A stretch of 31,272 bases of DNA, taken from contig DATHBD010000042.1 of NCBI GenBank assembly GCA_035296325.1, positions 1 through 31,272 of the forward strand. The letters run 5' to 3'. The stretch is from DATHBD01 sp035296325 (lineage in GTDB: Bacteria; Actinomycetota; Actinomycetes; Mycobacteriales; Micromonosporaceae). The stretch's first letter is position 1. The number at the start of each line of letters is the position of its first letter. Position numbers and translations under genes: made by a program. This document shows, piece by piece, positions 1-6,443 of the stretch. The notes below the pieces were generated by a model, which was not told the origin of the DNA, did not search any database, and worked only from the letters and a program-made list of their open reading frames with translations.

Positions 1-60
1 CGTGGAGCCCTCTCGAAGACGGAATCTTGTCGCAAAGACCTGTCTATCGATGGCTCCACG
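1..60. repeat. 9-bp inverted repeat at the window edge
   Basis: CGTGGAGCC at 1-9 and its exact reverse complement at 52-60 flank 42 bp. On the + strand a frame is open from the edge to a stop at 102-104 (C-terminal residues include RPVYRWLHACIKHRPNW) and could be the tail of a gene starting outside the window. I cannot assign it to a family. The repeat may be chance, a hairpin, or an element end. Confidence 0.3.
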
Positions 61-130
61 CCTGTATCAAGCACCGTCCGAACTGGACGATTTGCCCGTG
101 TTGATCAAATCCCGACGGCATTCCCTGCTG

Positions 131-148
131 AGATCACGTCAGTGATCT
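131..148. terminator. Hairpin 3' of the GNAT gene
   Basis: A 7-bp perfect stem (AGATCAC, loop GTCA, GTGATCT) lies 40 bp past the stop codon of the leftward GNAT gene. There is no T-run on either strand, so as a terminator it would be the U-less kind common in actinomycetes. Confidence 0.35.
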
Positions 149-187
149 CTGCCTGTTGTCGGCGACCGGAATTCCACAGCCCCGGAA

Positions 188-748
188 TCACTGCGTCACA
201 GGCGGGCGATCATTGAGAACCCGCTGGAAGAGCATGCTGTCCTGCCACATGCCGTTGAGGTAGACATAATCGTGAGCCGTCCCGAAATGGTGGAGACCAT
301 TCTTGGTGAGCACCCGCTGGGAGGCCAAATTCTTGTGATCCGTGCTCGCTTCCACCCGGTGCAGGCCAAGATCCTGGTCCGCGATGCGGCAGAGGGTGGC
401 CACCGTCGCGCTGGCGAGTCCCTTTCCGACCTCGCCGGCATCCACCCAATACCCCAGACTCGTGCTGCACATCGGGCCGAACACGATGCCGTGCAACGAG
501 GCGCATCCCACGATCTGATCGCCGCGCTGCAAGGCACAGGCGAAGAGGGTGCCTTCCGAGTGCTGCCGCAACAGCGAGCCCAGCCGTTCCCGCTGACCGT
601 CGAGGGTCCAGAACGAGTCGGGCCGCACCGGATCAAACGGGTGGAGATGATCGCGGTTACGCAGGTATGCGTCCAGAAGCGCCGGCGCGTCACCGCCTTC
701 CAAACAACGTAGGATGACTCCGCCCGGCAGCTCGGCAAGAATGACCAT
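188..748 (-). CDS. GNAT N-acetyltransferase, RimJ/RimL type
   Basis: A 186-residue protein, the normal length for single-domain GNAT enzymes of the RimJ/RimL group, which transfer acetyl from acetyl-CoA to N-terminal or small amines. The order of elements fits: an N-terminal strand (GVILRCLEGGDAPALLDAY), a central strand LGYWVDAGEVGKGLAS at about residues 98-113 corresponding to the Q/RxxGxG/A acetyl-CoA loop, and the typical C-terminal HRVEASTDHKNLASQRVLTKNG at about 130-151. The open frame continues upstream to about 1630, but that extension is low-complexity Arg/Pro shadow, so I start at the ATG at 748. The substrate is unknown. It is transcribed towards the window edge and is isolated from its neighbours. 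Confidence 0.85.
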   Translation of the reverse strand: MVILAELPGGVILRCLEGGDAPALLDAYLRNRDHLHPFDPVRPDSFWTLDGQRERLGSLLRQHSEGTLFACALQRGDQIVGCASLHGIVFGPMCSTSLGYWVDAGEVGKGLASATVATLCRIADQDLGLHRVEASTDHKNLASQRVLTKNGLHHFGTAHDYVYLNGMWQDSMLFQRVLNDRPPVTQ

Positions 749-954
749 CGCCGTAGCGTAGATGCAGGCCGGGAAGCCAGGGCGTCTGGATCTGCCGCAG
801 ATAAGACGCGTCCCGCCCCGGCTCGCGTTACCGTGCGTGAGCGCTGGCCGAAGACAGGTGTCCCGACCCCGCCGAGAGGTGGCGCTCAACTCGCGAACAT
901 CGAGATCGGTGAGATCTGGGTGGTGCCGAACTGAGCGACATCTGGTGCCGGAAC
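749..954. other. Intergenic, no gene seen
   Basis: About 200 bp between the GNAT start and a decayed dehydrogenase fragment. Short open frames on both strands give only Arg/Pro/Ser-rich peptides without recognisable motifs. The GNAT promoter should lie here, but I see no convincing -35/-10 pair. Confidence 0.4.
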
Positions 955-1284
955 TCACGAACAAAGCCGGCCGCACCGTGCGGTGCCTGCCGCGCCGTCC
1001 AGGATGGACCACTCGGTCGCGAGCCGCACTCCGGTGACCGACGGTACGACCATCTGGCCGATCCGGCTGGGGGTCAGGTCGACGACCAGGCAGCCGAGGG
1101 GTGCCAGCCGTCGCCAGTGCTCGTGGTGCGAGGCGGCGTTGGTGGCGTCGAAGACGACGTCGGAGCGGCGCCCGCCGGCGAGCAGCGCCTCGAGGCCGCC
1201 CGAGGTGGTCGGGTAGCCGAGGCGCTCGGCGTGGCGCAGTCCGTCGGAGGCAGGAGTGCGCCCGGCGACGAGCCGCAGCGACAA
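955..1284 (-). pseudogene. Acetaldehyde dehydrogenase (acetylating) fragment
   Basis: The leftward frame encodes about 109 residues, of which the central 75 read like the N-terminal half of CoA-acylating acetaldehyde dehydrogenase (MhpF/BphJ type, last step of meta-cleavage pathways). Seen: a GRTPASDGLRHAERLGYPTT segment like the family's NAD-domain GIDPxSDGLARAxxLG, then DVVFDATNAASHHEHWRRL, then VDLTPSRIGQMVVPSV. The initial Gly-rich NAD loop and everything after the VP motif, including the catalytic Cys region, are missing. The true enzyme is about 300 residues, so this is an internal remnant. Family assignment is by motif memory only. Confidence 0.55.
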
Positions 1285-1309
1285 CGCACCGGATCGGTGG
1301 ATTTACTGA

Positions 1310-1740
1310 CCAGGTCTCGCCCTGGACCCGCCCCGTCCGCGCGCACGCCACCGACCCCGCTGGAACAAGATCGACCTGTACGCGTATGCGGCCGCGCACC
1401 GGCACGACCTGATCCTCAAACCGACCCTCTTGCACGGCGGCAGCGGCATCATCGCCGGCTGGCAGCAGCACCCGGACGGCTGCAACGCCACCTGACCGCG
1501 GCCATGGACGGCCCCTACGTCCTGCAACAGCGCATCCGTCTCGCCGCCGAACCCTTCCCCGACGGCAGCGGCGGCGTCCAGGACATCTTCCCCATCTGGG
1601 GCATGTACCTGAGCAACCAGGCCACGACATCCGACGACGGCTACGCGGGCGGCTTCATCCGCGGCACCGACGACCCGGCCGAGGCCATCGTCGGCATGGC
1701 TTCCGAAGCGAAGGCCGCCTGGGTGTTCCAAGGCACCTGA
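1310..1740 (+). pseudogene. Circularly permuted ATP-grasp protein remnant, frameshifted
   Basis: Two adjacent frames together read as the C-terminal half of a glutathionylspermidine-synthase-like, circularly permuted ATP-grasp enzyme. From about 1361 one frame gives NKIDLYAYAAAHRHDLILKP followed by a Gly-rich ATP-binding segment (HGGSGIIAGW) and stops at 1493-1495. The frame one base over continues without a gap in sense as DGPYVLQQRI, then PFPDG and GMYLSNQATTSDDGYAGGFI, ending at 1740. A single-base indel near 1490 explains the switch. The N-terminal part is missing. The intact protein would ligate an amine to a carboxylate using ATP. Confidence 0.6.
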
Positions 1741-1779
1741 CGCGCCCGTGCCTGCCGTTCCCGGTTCCATTCCCGGTGC

Positions 1780-3069
1780 TCAACGGGCCGATGACGACCC
1801 GAACTGTGCCGGGATCAGACCCGGCCGCATGATCAATAGGAAGGGCGCAATCAGCAGGGCGGTCAGCACGGCGAACACCCAGAACGCCGCCTGTAGCCCG
1901 AAGAACTGGGCGACGCCGCCAGCCACCGCGGCCCCGACCGGTATGGCGCCCCAACTGAACAGTCGCGCCGCGGCACTGTATCGCCCCATCAGGTGATCCG
2001 GAACCAGGGACTGGCTGATCGTCCGGGCGTTGACCGACCACAGCACCCCGCCCATGCCGCCGAGGAACGCGCCCGCGGAGACCGCGTAGACGTTGGTCGT
2101 GACGGCCGGAACGGCGACCATCGCCAGCGTGCCGAGCAGATCGCTGAATAGCGCCCACCGCCGGCCGAGCAGCCGGTTGACCAGGCCGACCGTGAGCGCG
2201 CCCACGACGCCGCCGACGCCGAGCATGCTGAGAATGACGCCGTACTCGCGAGAGCTGGCGTGCATGACCTCGGTGGCCACCAGCGGCATCAGCGCCAGCC
2301 AGGCGCCCCAGCACGAACACAGCACGGTCAGGGCCATGGCCATGAACCGCAGCACCGGCTGCCGCCAGAGGAAACCCATGCCTTCGGCAATCTGCCGGTT
2401 GACCTTACGGGGGCCGTCGATGCCCGCGGACTTCGGCCGGAAGCGGCCGACCATCAGGACCAGCAGCACGGCCCCCCCGACGTAGGCGACCGCGGTCGCA
2501 CCCAGGGCCAGCGCACTGCCCACCGCGATCAACAGGCCGCCGACCATCGGGCCGATGAACTCGTTGCAGACGGTTTCCGCCCCGGTGATCCAGGCGTTGG
2601 TGCGTTCCCGCAGCGACTCGGGGACGGCCGCCGGGATGATCGCCACCGCCGAGGTCAGCGCGACCACCTCGGCGACGCCCAACAGCAAACCGCAGGCGAA
2701 CAGGATGGGCAGCGTCAGCGAACCGGCCAGGAACAGCGCCGCCAGCACGAGGACCGACGCGGTACGCACGGCGTCGGCGATCCACAGCAGCATCCGCCGG
2801 TCGAATCGGTCGACCAGCACACCGACGTGCAGAGCGACCAGTAGCCACGGCAGGGTGAGCGTGACCGCGACGCCGGCGACCAGGGCCGGCGACGTGGTGA
2901 GCTGGGTCGCCATCAACGGGAGCACGATCTTGGTAACGCCGTCGGCCAGATTGGTGACAGCGGTGAAGACGGTGAGCACGATGGAATTGCGCTTTCCGGC
3001 GCCGATCTCGAGCTCTGCTGCTGCCGTCGTCCCCAGGTCGTCGACCCGAACGGACTGGTCCTGTGTCAT
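1780..3069 (-). CDS. MFS transporter (EntS/MFS_3-like)
   Basis: A 429-residue integral membrane protein with about 12 hydrophobic segments, the standard length for major facilitator exporters. The cytoplasmic loop between helices 2 and 3 carries VGVLVDRFDRRMLLW, the family's GxLxDRxxRR motif A. A longer central loop (RFRPKSAGIDGPRKVNRQI) separates the two six-helix halves. The drift is towards MFS_3/enterobactin-exporter-like proteins, which pump small molecules or siderophores out by proton antiport. The ATG at 3069 is preceded by GGAGGAA at good distance, which decides the start although the frame is open further upstream. Substrate unknown. No surviving biosynthetic neighbour is visible. 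Confidence 0.88.
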   Translation of the reverse strand: MTQDQSVRVDDLGTTAAAELEIGAGKRNSIVLTVFTAVTNLADGVTKIVLPLMATQLTTSPALVAGVAVTLTLPWLLVALHVGVLVDRFDRRMLLWIADAVRTASVLVLAALFLAGSLTLPILFACGLLLGVAEVVALTSAVAIIPAAVPESLRERTNAWITGAETVCNEFIGPMVGGLLIAVGSALALGATAVAYVGGAVLLVLMVGRFRPKSAGIDGPRKVNRQIAEGMGFLWRQPVLRFMAMALTVLCSCWGAWLALMPLVATEVMHASSREYGVILSMLGVGGVVGALTVGLVNRLLGRRWALFSDLLGTLAMVAVPAVTTNVYAVSAGAFLGGMGGVLWSVNARTISQSLVPDHLMGRYSAAARLFSWGAIPVGAAVAGGVAQFFGLQAAFWVFAVLTALLIAPFLLIMRPGLIPAQFGSSSAR

Positions 3070-3243
3070 GGGATTCCTCCACGAGCGCGCGGGGGTCGAA
3101 CCGTCGGTACGGACATCGTGCGTCGAAGCCGCCATTCCTAGCATCGCCGCTGCGATTTTTTCGGCAACCGGGGCTGTCGCGGCCGAGTAGTGATCGGCGT
3201 CGACATCGAGGACGACCGTGTCCGGGCCGAGCAGTGCGATCAT
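3070..3243 (-). other. In-frame open extension 5' of the MFS gene, thioesterase-like
   Basis: The frame of the MFS gene stays open upstream, and the 30 residues after a Met at 3243 (LLGPDTVVLDVDADHYSAAT and on) resemble the C-terminal end of an alpha/beta-hydrolase or PKS/NRPS thioesterase domain, where a catalytic His in a DHY/DHF motif precedes a final helix. I infer this could be the decayed tail of a biosynthetic gene once upstream of the exporter. The resemblance is short and weak. Confidence 0.3.
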
Positions 3244-3600
3244 TGCCTCGCGCGCCCCCGGGCCAGCTGGCTTCAGGTGCTCCGGTACTCCAGCTCGGCC
3301 TTCGCAGGGCGCACGGACACGCCGTGGCACCGCTGGGAGCATTCCGAGTCAGACCGGGTCCACGAGGTTTGCTCCCCGCCTGCCCGTGGCCGCCGCGGGC
3401 TCCCCACGCCGATCCGTTAACCACCGACGGCTGGTGGCACGACGTTCTCCTGATCGACTACGCGGACACGTGCGGCCTCCTCCACGAATACTCGCCGGCC
3501 TCCCACCGGTAGCCCCGGCTGCGCCAATGAGGGCATGCGGTGCGGGCCGGCACCGCATGCCCGCAGCCGTGTCCAGCATCGCACCGACGGCCTCCCCGCA
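3244..3600. other. Intergenic, no gene seen
   Basis: About 350 bp with overlapping Arg/Pro-rich frames on both strands and no recognisable domain. Nothing beyond the promoter-like hexamer immediately downstream could be supported. Confidence 0.35.
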
Positions 3601-3605
3601 GCCCC

Positions 3606-3611
3606 TATGCT
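3606..3611 (+). promoter_or_regulatory. -10 element of a leaderless transcript
   Basis: TATGCT matches the actinobacterial TANNNT -10 consensus and lies 6 bp before the GTG at 3618. Transcription would therefore start on or next to the start codon. No -35 is obvious, as is common for such promoters, and no ribosome binding site precedes the GTG. Confidence 0.45.
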
Positions 3612-3617
3612 GCTGTC

Positions 3618-4307
3618 GTGGACGAGTTCGCGGACGCCTGGCGCAGCGACCGGCAGCCTGGCCTGGAGGCACTGGGGCGTGCTCCTCGCGTAGAGCGCCG
3701 TCGGCCGGGGGCACCACGGACCCTCCGCTTGGCCTCCGCCGGCCTCTGGCTGCGCGCAGCCCTGCGGCTCGTCGTGCTGGTGCTCGCGGGGTTCTACCTG
3801 TCCCGCGACATTGCGGTCGGGGACCGGTCGGTTGACTTCCCGGACGGCGCCTTCTTTGTCTGGTTCTACTACCTCCTCTCGGAGGTCGACAACCTCCTCG
3901 GGGTGCCCGCCGGCTGGTTGGGGGCAGCCCTTACTGGTTCGGCTTGGACGTCGGCCTGGCTGGCGGTCTACTGCGCGATGACGGTGTGCTACGTCGGGTG
4001 GGGCGCGCTGGTGTGGCGGGGCGGCACGTTGTACCGCCGCACCTACCGGGTCTCAGTCGCCTACCTGGCGCTCAGCGTCTGCACCCATGTGCTGGCGTTG
4101 ATCGCGGTGGCACCCGGTGCTGCGGATGCGGTCCGGACGGGCGAGAACGCGCCGATCTCTCCATACCCCGGGATGGCTCTCGTCCAGACCTACGAGCGGC
4201 TGCTCCTGCCGTGGGCGCTCGCGCTGCCGGCGCTCACCGTCGCGGTCCTCGTGCTGCTGCGGACCGCCACTGCCCGCGCGCACCTCAGGCTCTCGGCCGG
4301 TCAGTAA
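3618..4307 (+). CDS. Predicted membrane protein, 229 aa
   Basis: I start at the GTG at 3618 because it directly follows a good -10 hexamer and gives an acidic N-terminus (VDEFADAWRSDRQPGLEAL), while the open frame further upstream is low-complexity. After about 40 residues there are four or five hydrophobic stretches: ALRLVVLVLAGFYLS, AFFVWFYYLL, WLAVYCAMTVCYVGWGALVW, YLALSVCTHVLALIAVA and WALALPALTVAVLVLL. A loop between the last two carries EVDNLLG- and PYPGMALVQTYERLL-like segments. I do not recognise the family. It lies 58 bp before a DUF574 methyltransferase on the same strand, so the two may be co-transcribed. Confidence 0.65.
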   Translation: MDEFADAWRSDRQPGLEALGRAPRVERRRPGAPRTLRLASAGLWLRAALRLVVLVLAGFYLSRDIAVGDRSVDFPDGAFFVWFYYLLSEVDNLLGVPAGWLGAALTGSAWTSAWLAVYCAMTVCYVGWGALVWRGGTLYRRTYRVSVAYLALSVCTHVLALIAVAPGAADAVRTGENAPISPYPGMALVQTYERLLLPWALALPALTVAVLVLLRTATARAHLRLSAGQ

Positions 4308-4365
4308 TCTCCGGTCGGGGATGAAGGGGTGGCGTGCCGCATACGTCGATGGAAGACTGTCTAAT

Positions 4366-5184
4366 GTGAGTCGCGACGAACCGATTCCGCCGTACGTCGA
4401 TGCCACGAAGGCCAGCGTCGCGCGCGTGTACGACGCCTTCCTGAACGGTACGGACAACTATGAGATCGACCGCGAGGTGCTACGCCGCATCCAAGAGGTG
4501 GCGCCGGAGGCGACGCAGCTCGGCCTGGACAATCGCGGGTTCCTGATCCGGGCCACGCGGTTCATCGCCGGCCACACCGGCATCGTCCAGTACCTCGACT
4601 GCGGATCTGGGCTGCCCACCGCGGAGAACACCCACCAGGTGGTCCAGCGCGTGCGGCCGCAGGCGCGGGTGGTGTACCTCGACAATGACCCCGCCGTTCT
4701 GACGCATGGCCGTGCTCTGCTCGAGGAGAACGAGCGCACCCATTTGATCGACGCCGACATCTTCGAACCGCGTCAGGTCCTCGACAACGAGGTCGTGCGG
4801 GAGCACCTGGACTTCTCCCAGCCGATGGCGCTCTACCAGTGCGGCACGCTGCACCACTACACCGGTTCCCGGTACGCCGACATCATGCGCGAGTACATCG
4901 ACGCCCTGGCCCCCGGTTCGTACGTCGCGCTGAGCCATTTCTTCGATCCTGAGACCGCTGAGGACAGTGCACTCGCCCGCAGGATGGAGGACATCTTCCT
5001 GCACAGCCCGATGGGCAGCGGCACGTTCCGGACCCGGGGCCAGATCGAGGACATGCTGCCCGGGCTGGACCTCGTCGAACCAGGGCTCGTACGGTGCGCC
5101 GAGTGGCGGCCGGACGGCGCCCTCCCGGAGCCGCTTCCGTCGGTCTCCCGGTGCATCGTGGGCGCGGTCGGGCGCAAGCCGTGA
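4366..5184 (+). CDS. DUF574 SAM-dependent methyltransferase
   Basis: A 272-residue protein of the actinomycete-expanded S-adenosyl methyltransferase family DUF574 (Methyltransf_19). The family N-terminus is present (ASVARVYDAFLNGTDNYEID, usually N/GxDNYxxDR), followed by motif I LDCGSGLPTAENTH at about residues 77-90 (family norm LDIGTGLPTxxNTH; Cys replaces Ile), the acidic strand VVYLDNDPAVL, and the distal CGTLHHYTGSRYADIMREYI and SYVALSHFFD motifs. Substrates of the family are mostly unknown; many copies sit beside regulators or natural-product genes. The start is ambiguous: GTG 4366 gives the typical N-terminus, whereas ATG 4321 would add 15 residues. A diverged copy of bases 4840-4920 is embedded at 25894-25973. 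Confidence 0.85.
   Translation: MSRDEPIPPYVDATKASVARVYDAFLNGTDNYEIDREVLRRIQEVAPEATQLGLDNRGFLIRATRFIAGHTGIVQYLDCGSGLPTAENTHQVVQRVRPQARVVYLDNDPAVLTHGRALLEENERTHLIDADIFEPRQVLDNEVVREHLDFSQPMALYQCGTLHHYTGSRYADIMREYIDALAPGSYVALSHFFDPETAEDSALARRMEDIFLHSPMGSGTFRTRGQIEDMLPGLDLVEPGLVRCAEWRPDGALPEPLPSVSRCIVGAVGRKP
4840..4920 (+). repeat. Segment of the DUF574 gene repeated at 25894-25973
   Basis: This 81-bp stretch encodes the CGTLHHYTGS region and the following helix. By eye the copy at 25894-25973 differs by three substitutions and one missing C. The copy lies inside an unrelated gene in antisense orientation. Confidence 0.85.
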
Positions 5185-5690
5185 CCGGCCGCGCCGCCTA
5201 CCCGGCCGGATCGCGGCCCGGCGAAACGGTCTGAGGCCGCCTCCTGGTCAACCACAACCCGACAACGAGCGTTACGCCCCAGCCGCAAATCCGAAGCTCG
5301 TTCCTCGTCGTCCTCATGAGCGCACCGGTGCTTCAATGTCGCGATGGATTCACAGCTGATCACCGCCGCAGCGGCGATTTTGGGAGCCGCCACCGGAATG
5401 AGCGGAGGCATCTTCGCTGCCCGCGAGAACAGCGTTCCTGGCGACCAAATCAACGCTCCAGCTTGCCGCACGACAGGATTTGCGGGACGCGCCGCGGAGA
5501 TCACGAGTCATGGGTACGCCATCGACGGTCGCGTCTGGAACCTGACCGCCGGGTGCTGAGTCGACCGGCACCTGCTGGCCGAACCTTGGGGACAGCTTCT
5601 CCGGCGGCGGCAAACGCGCCTACGACACGGCCGCGAAGATGCCGGTCACGCGATCCCGGCTCACGATGCGGGAGCTAGCGGTCGAGAACT
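5185..5690 (+). other. Intergenic with a degenerate small ORF
   Basis: The only gene-like object is a frame from ATG 5344 to 5559 (71 codons). Its first 25 residues (MDSQLITAAAAILGAATGMS and on) look like a signal or membrane anchor. The adjacent frame then continues as FLATKSTLQLAARQDLRD, as in small phage/plasmid membrane proteins with a TM helix followed by an Arg-rich helix, so a frameshift near 5440 is likely. Family unknown. The rest holds nothing I can support. Confidence 0.3.
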
Positions 5691-5718
5691 GCACGTGCTA
5701 ACTTTTTATAGCATGTGC
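5691..5718. promoter_or_regulatory. Inverted-repeat operator before the ArsR-type gene
   Basis: GCACGTGCTA at 5691-5700 and TAGCATGTGC at 5709-5718 are a 9/10 inverted repeat around an AT-rich spacer (ACTTTTTA), in an otherwise GC-rich sequence. It lies 12 bp before the ATG at 5730. Position and symmetry suit autoregulation by the dimeric winged-helix repressor encoded next. The AT-rich centre (TTTTTATAGC) may also contain the -10. Confidence 0.6.
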
Positions 5719-5729
5719 AGGGTTCACTT

Positions 5730-6062
5730 ATGAGTGCTCCTGGGATGACTGGGGATGACCTGGTACAGGTGCTGGCGGCACTGGCCAGCCCACACCGCCT
5801 GCGGGTCGTTGCGACGTTGGCGCGGGAGCGCAACTACGTGAGCCGGCTGGCCCGCGAGTTGGGCATCAGCCGAGCGCTGCTGCAGGTCCACCTCCGCAAG
5901 CTCGAGGCGGCCGGTCTGGTATCGGCGCAGCTGGAGTTTTCCGACGACGGGAAAGCGATGAAGTTCTACGAGGTCAACGAGTTCGTCTACACACTTACGC
6001 CGCAGTCCATCGCGATCGCGGCGCAGTCACTGACGTCGCCCGAACGGGTGGAGGAGTCATGA
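5730..6062 (+). CDS. ArsR/SmtB-fold winged-helix repressor
   Basis: A 110-residue regulator with the compact ArsR fold: LVQVLAALASPHRLRVVATL (helices 1-2), then the helix-turn-helix VSRLARELGISRALLQVHLR at about residues 36-55, then the wing LVSAQLEFSDDGKAMKFYEV. It contains no cysteine and only two histidines, so it lacks the classical alpha-3N Cys metal site and probably senses something other than a thiophilic metal, or acts through protein contacts. I prefer ATG 5730 because ATG 5715 falls inside the inverted-repeat operator. Its stop overlaps the next start (ATGA at 6059-6062), giving a translationally coupled operon with a membrane coiled-coil protein and an MMPL exporter. Confidence 0.85.
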   Translation: MSAPGMTGDDLVQVLAALASPHRLRVVATLARERNYVSRLARELGISRALLQVHLRKLEAAGLVSAQLEFSDDGKAMKFYEVNEFVYTLTPQSIAIAAQSLTSPERVEES

Positions 6063-6328
6063 GCGGGAACGACTGGGCGGAGGTGGTCGGCGCGGTCGGC
6101 ATCTTCGCGTTCATCATCACGATCATCACGGTGATCATCGTGCAGGTGGCCTCCACGATACGGGCGAAGGCTGCCCTCGCCCGCGAGGACGAGTACCGCA
6201 AGCTGGCCGAGCGGGCGGTCCTCCTTCAGGAGGTCATCGAGAAGCGGCTGGTCGCCCTGGACGAGCGAGCTGGCCAGACACAGACCCGTCTCACCTCGAT
6301 CGAGCGGATTCTCAAGCAGGTCGAGTAG
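6059..6328 (+). CDS. Membrane-anchored coiled-coil small protein, 89 aa
   Basis: A short N-terminal tail is followed by one hydrophobic helix (VVGAVGIFAFIITIITVIIV, about residues 9-28) and then a charged, Leu-rich segment to the end (YRKLAERAVLLQEVIEKRL and on) with heptad-like spacing, i.e. a single-pass anchor with a cytoplasmic coiled coil. It overlaps the ArsR-type gene by four bases and is 115 bp from the MMPL gene. I do not know a function. The context suggests a partner of the repressor (membrane tethering) or of the transporter. Homologues with the same ArsR - coiled-coil order occur in actinomycetes to my recollection, but I cannot verify this here. Confidence 0.75.
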   Translation: MSGNDWAEVVGAVGIFAFIITIITVIIVQVASTIRAKAALAREDEYRKLAERAVLLQEVIEKRLVALDERAGQTQTRLTSIERILKQVE

Positions 6329-6443
6329 GCAGTTGGGGCCCGGGCCGTCGAGCGCCAACTCGACGGCCCGGATGAAAGACGCACCGCCTCGCCCGAGGGC
6401 GAGTTCTCGCCGGAACGTTCCTTCACCGAAAGGACAGCATTTC

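Noticed and set aside
749..1630. N-terminal extension of the GNAT frame to 480 residues
   Set aside because: The extra 294 residues are Arg/Pro-rich shadow sequence. The family starts at the ATG at 748.
2093..3190. Overlapping + strand frames opposite the MFS gene
   Set aside because: Shadows without motifs. The leftward strand has clear membrane helices and a ribosome binding site.
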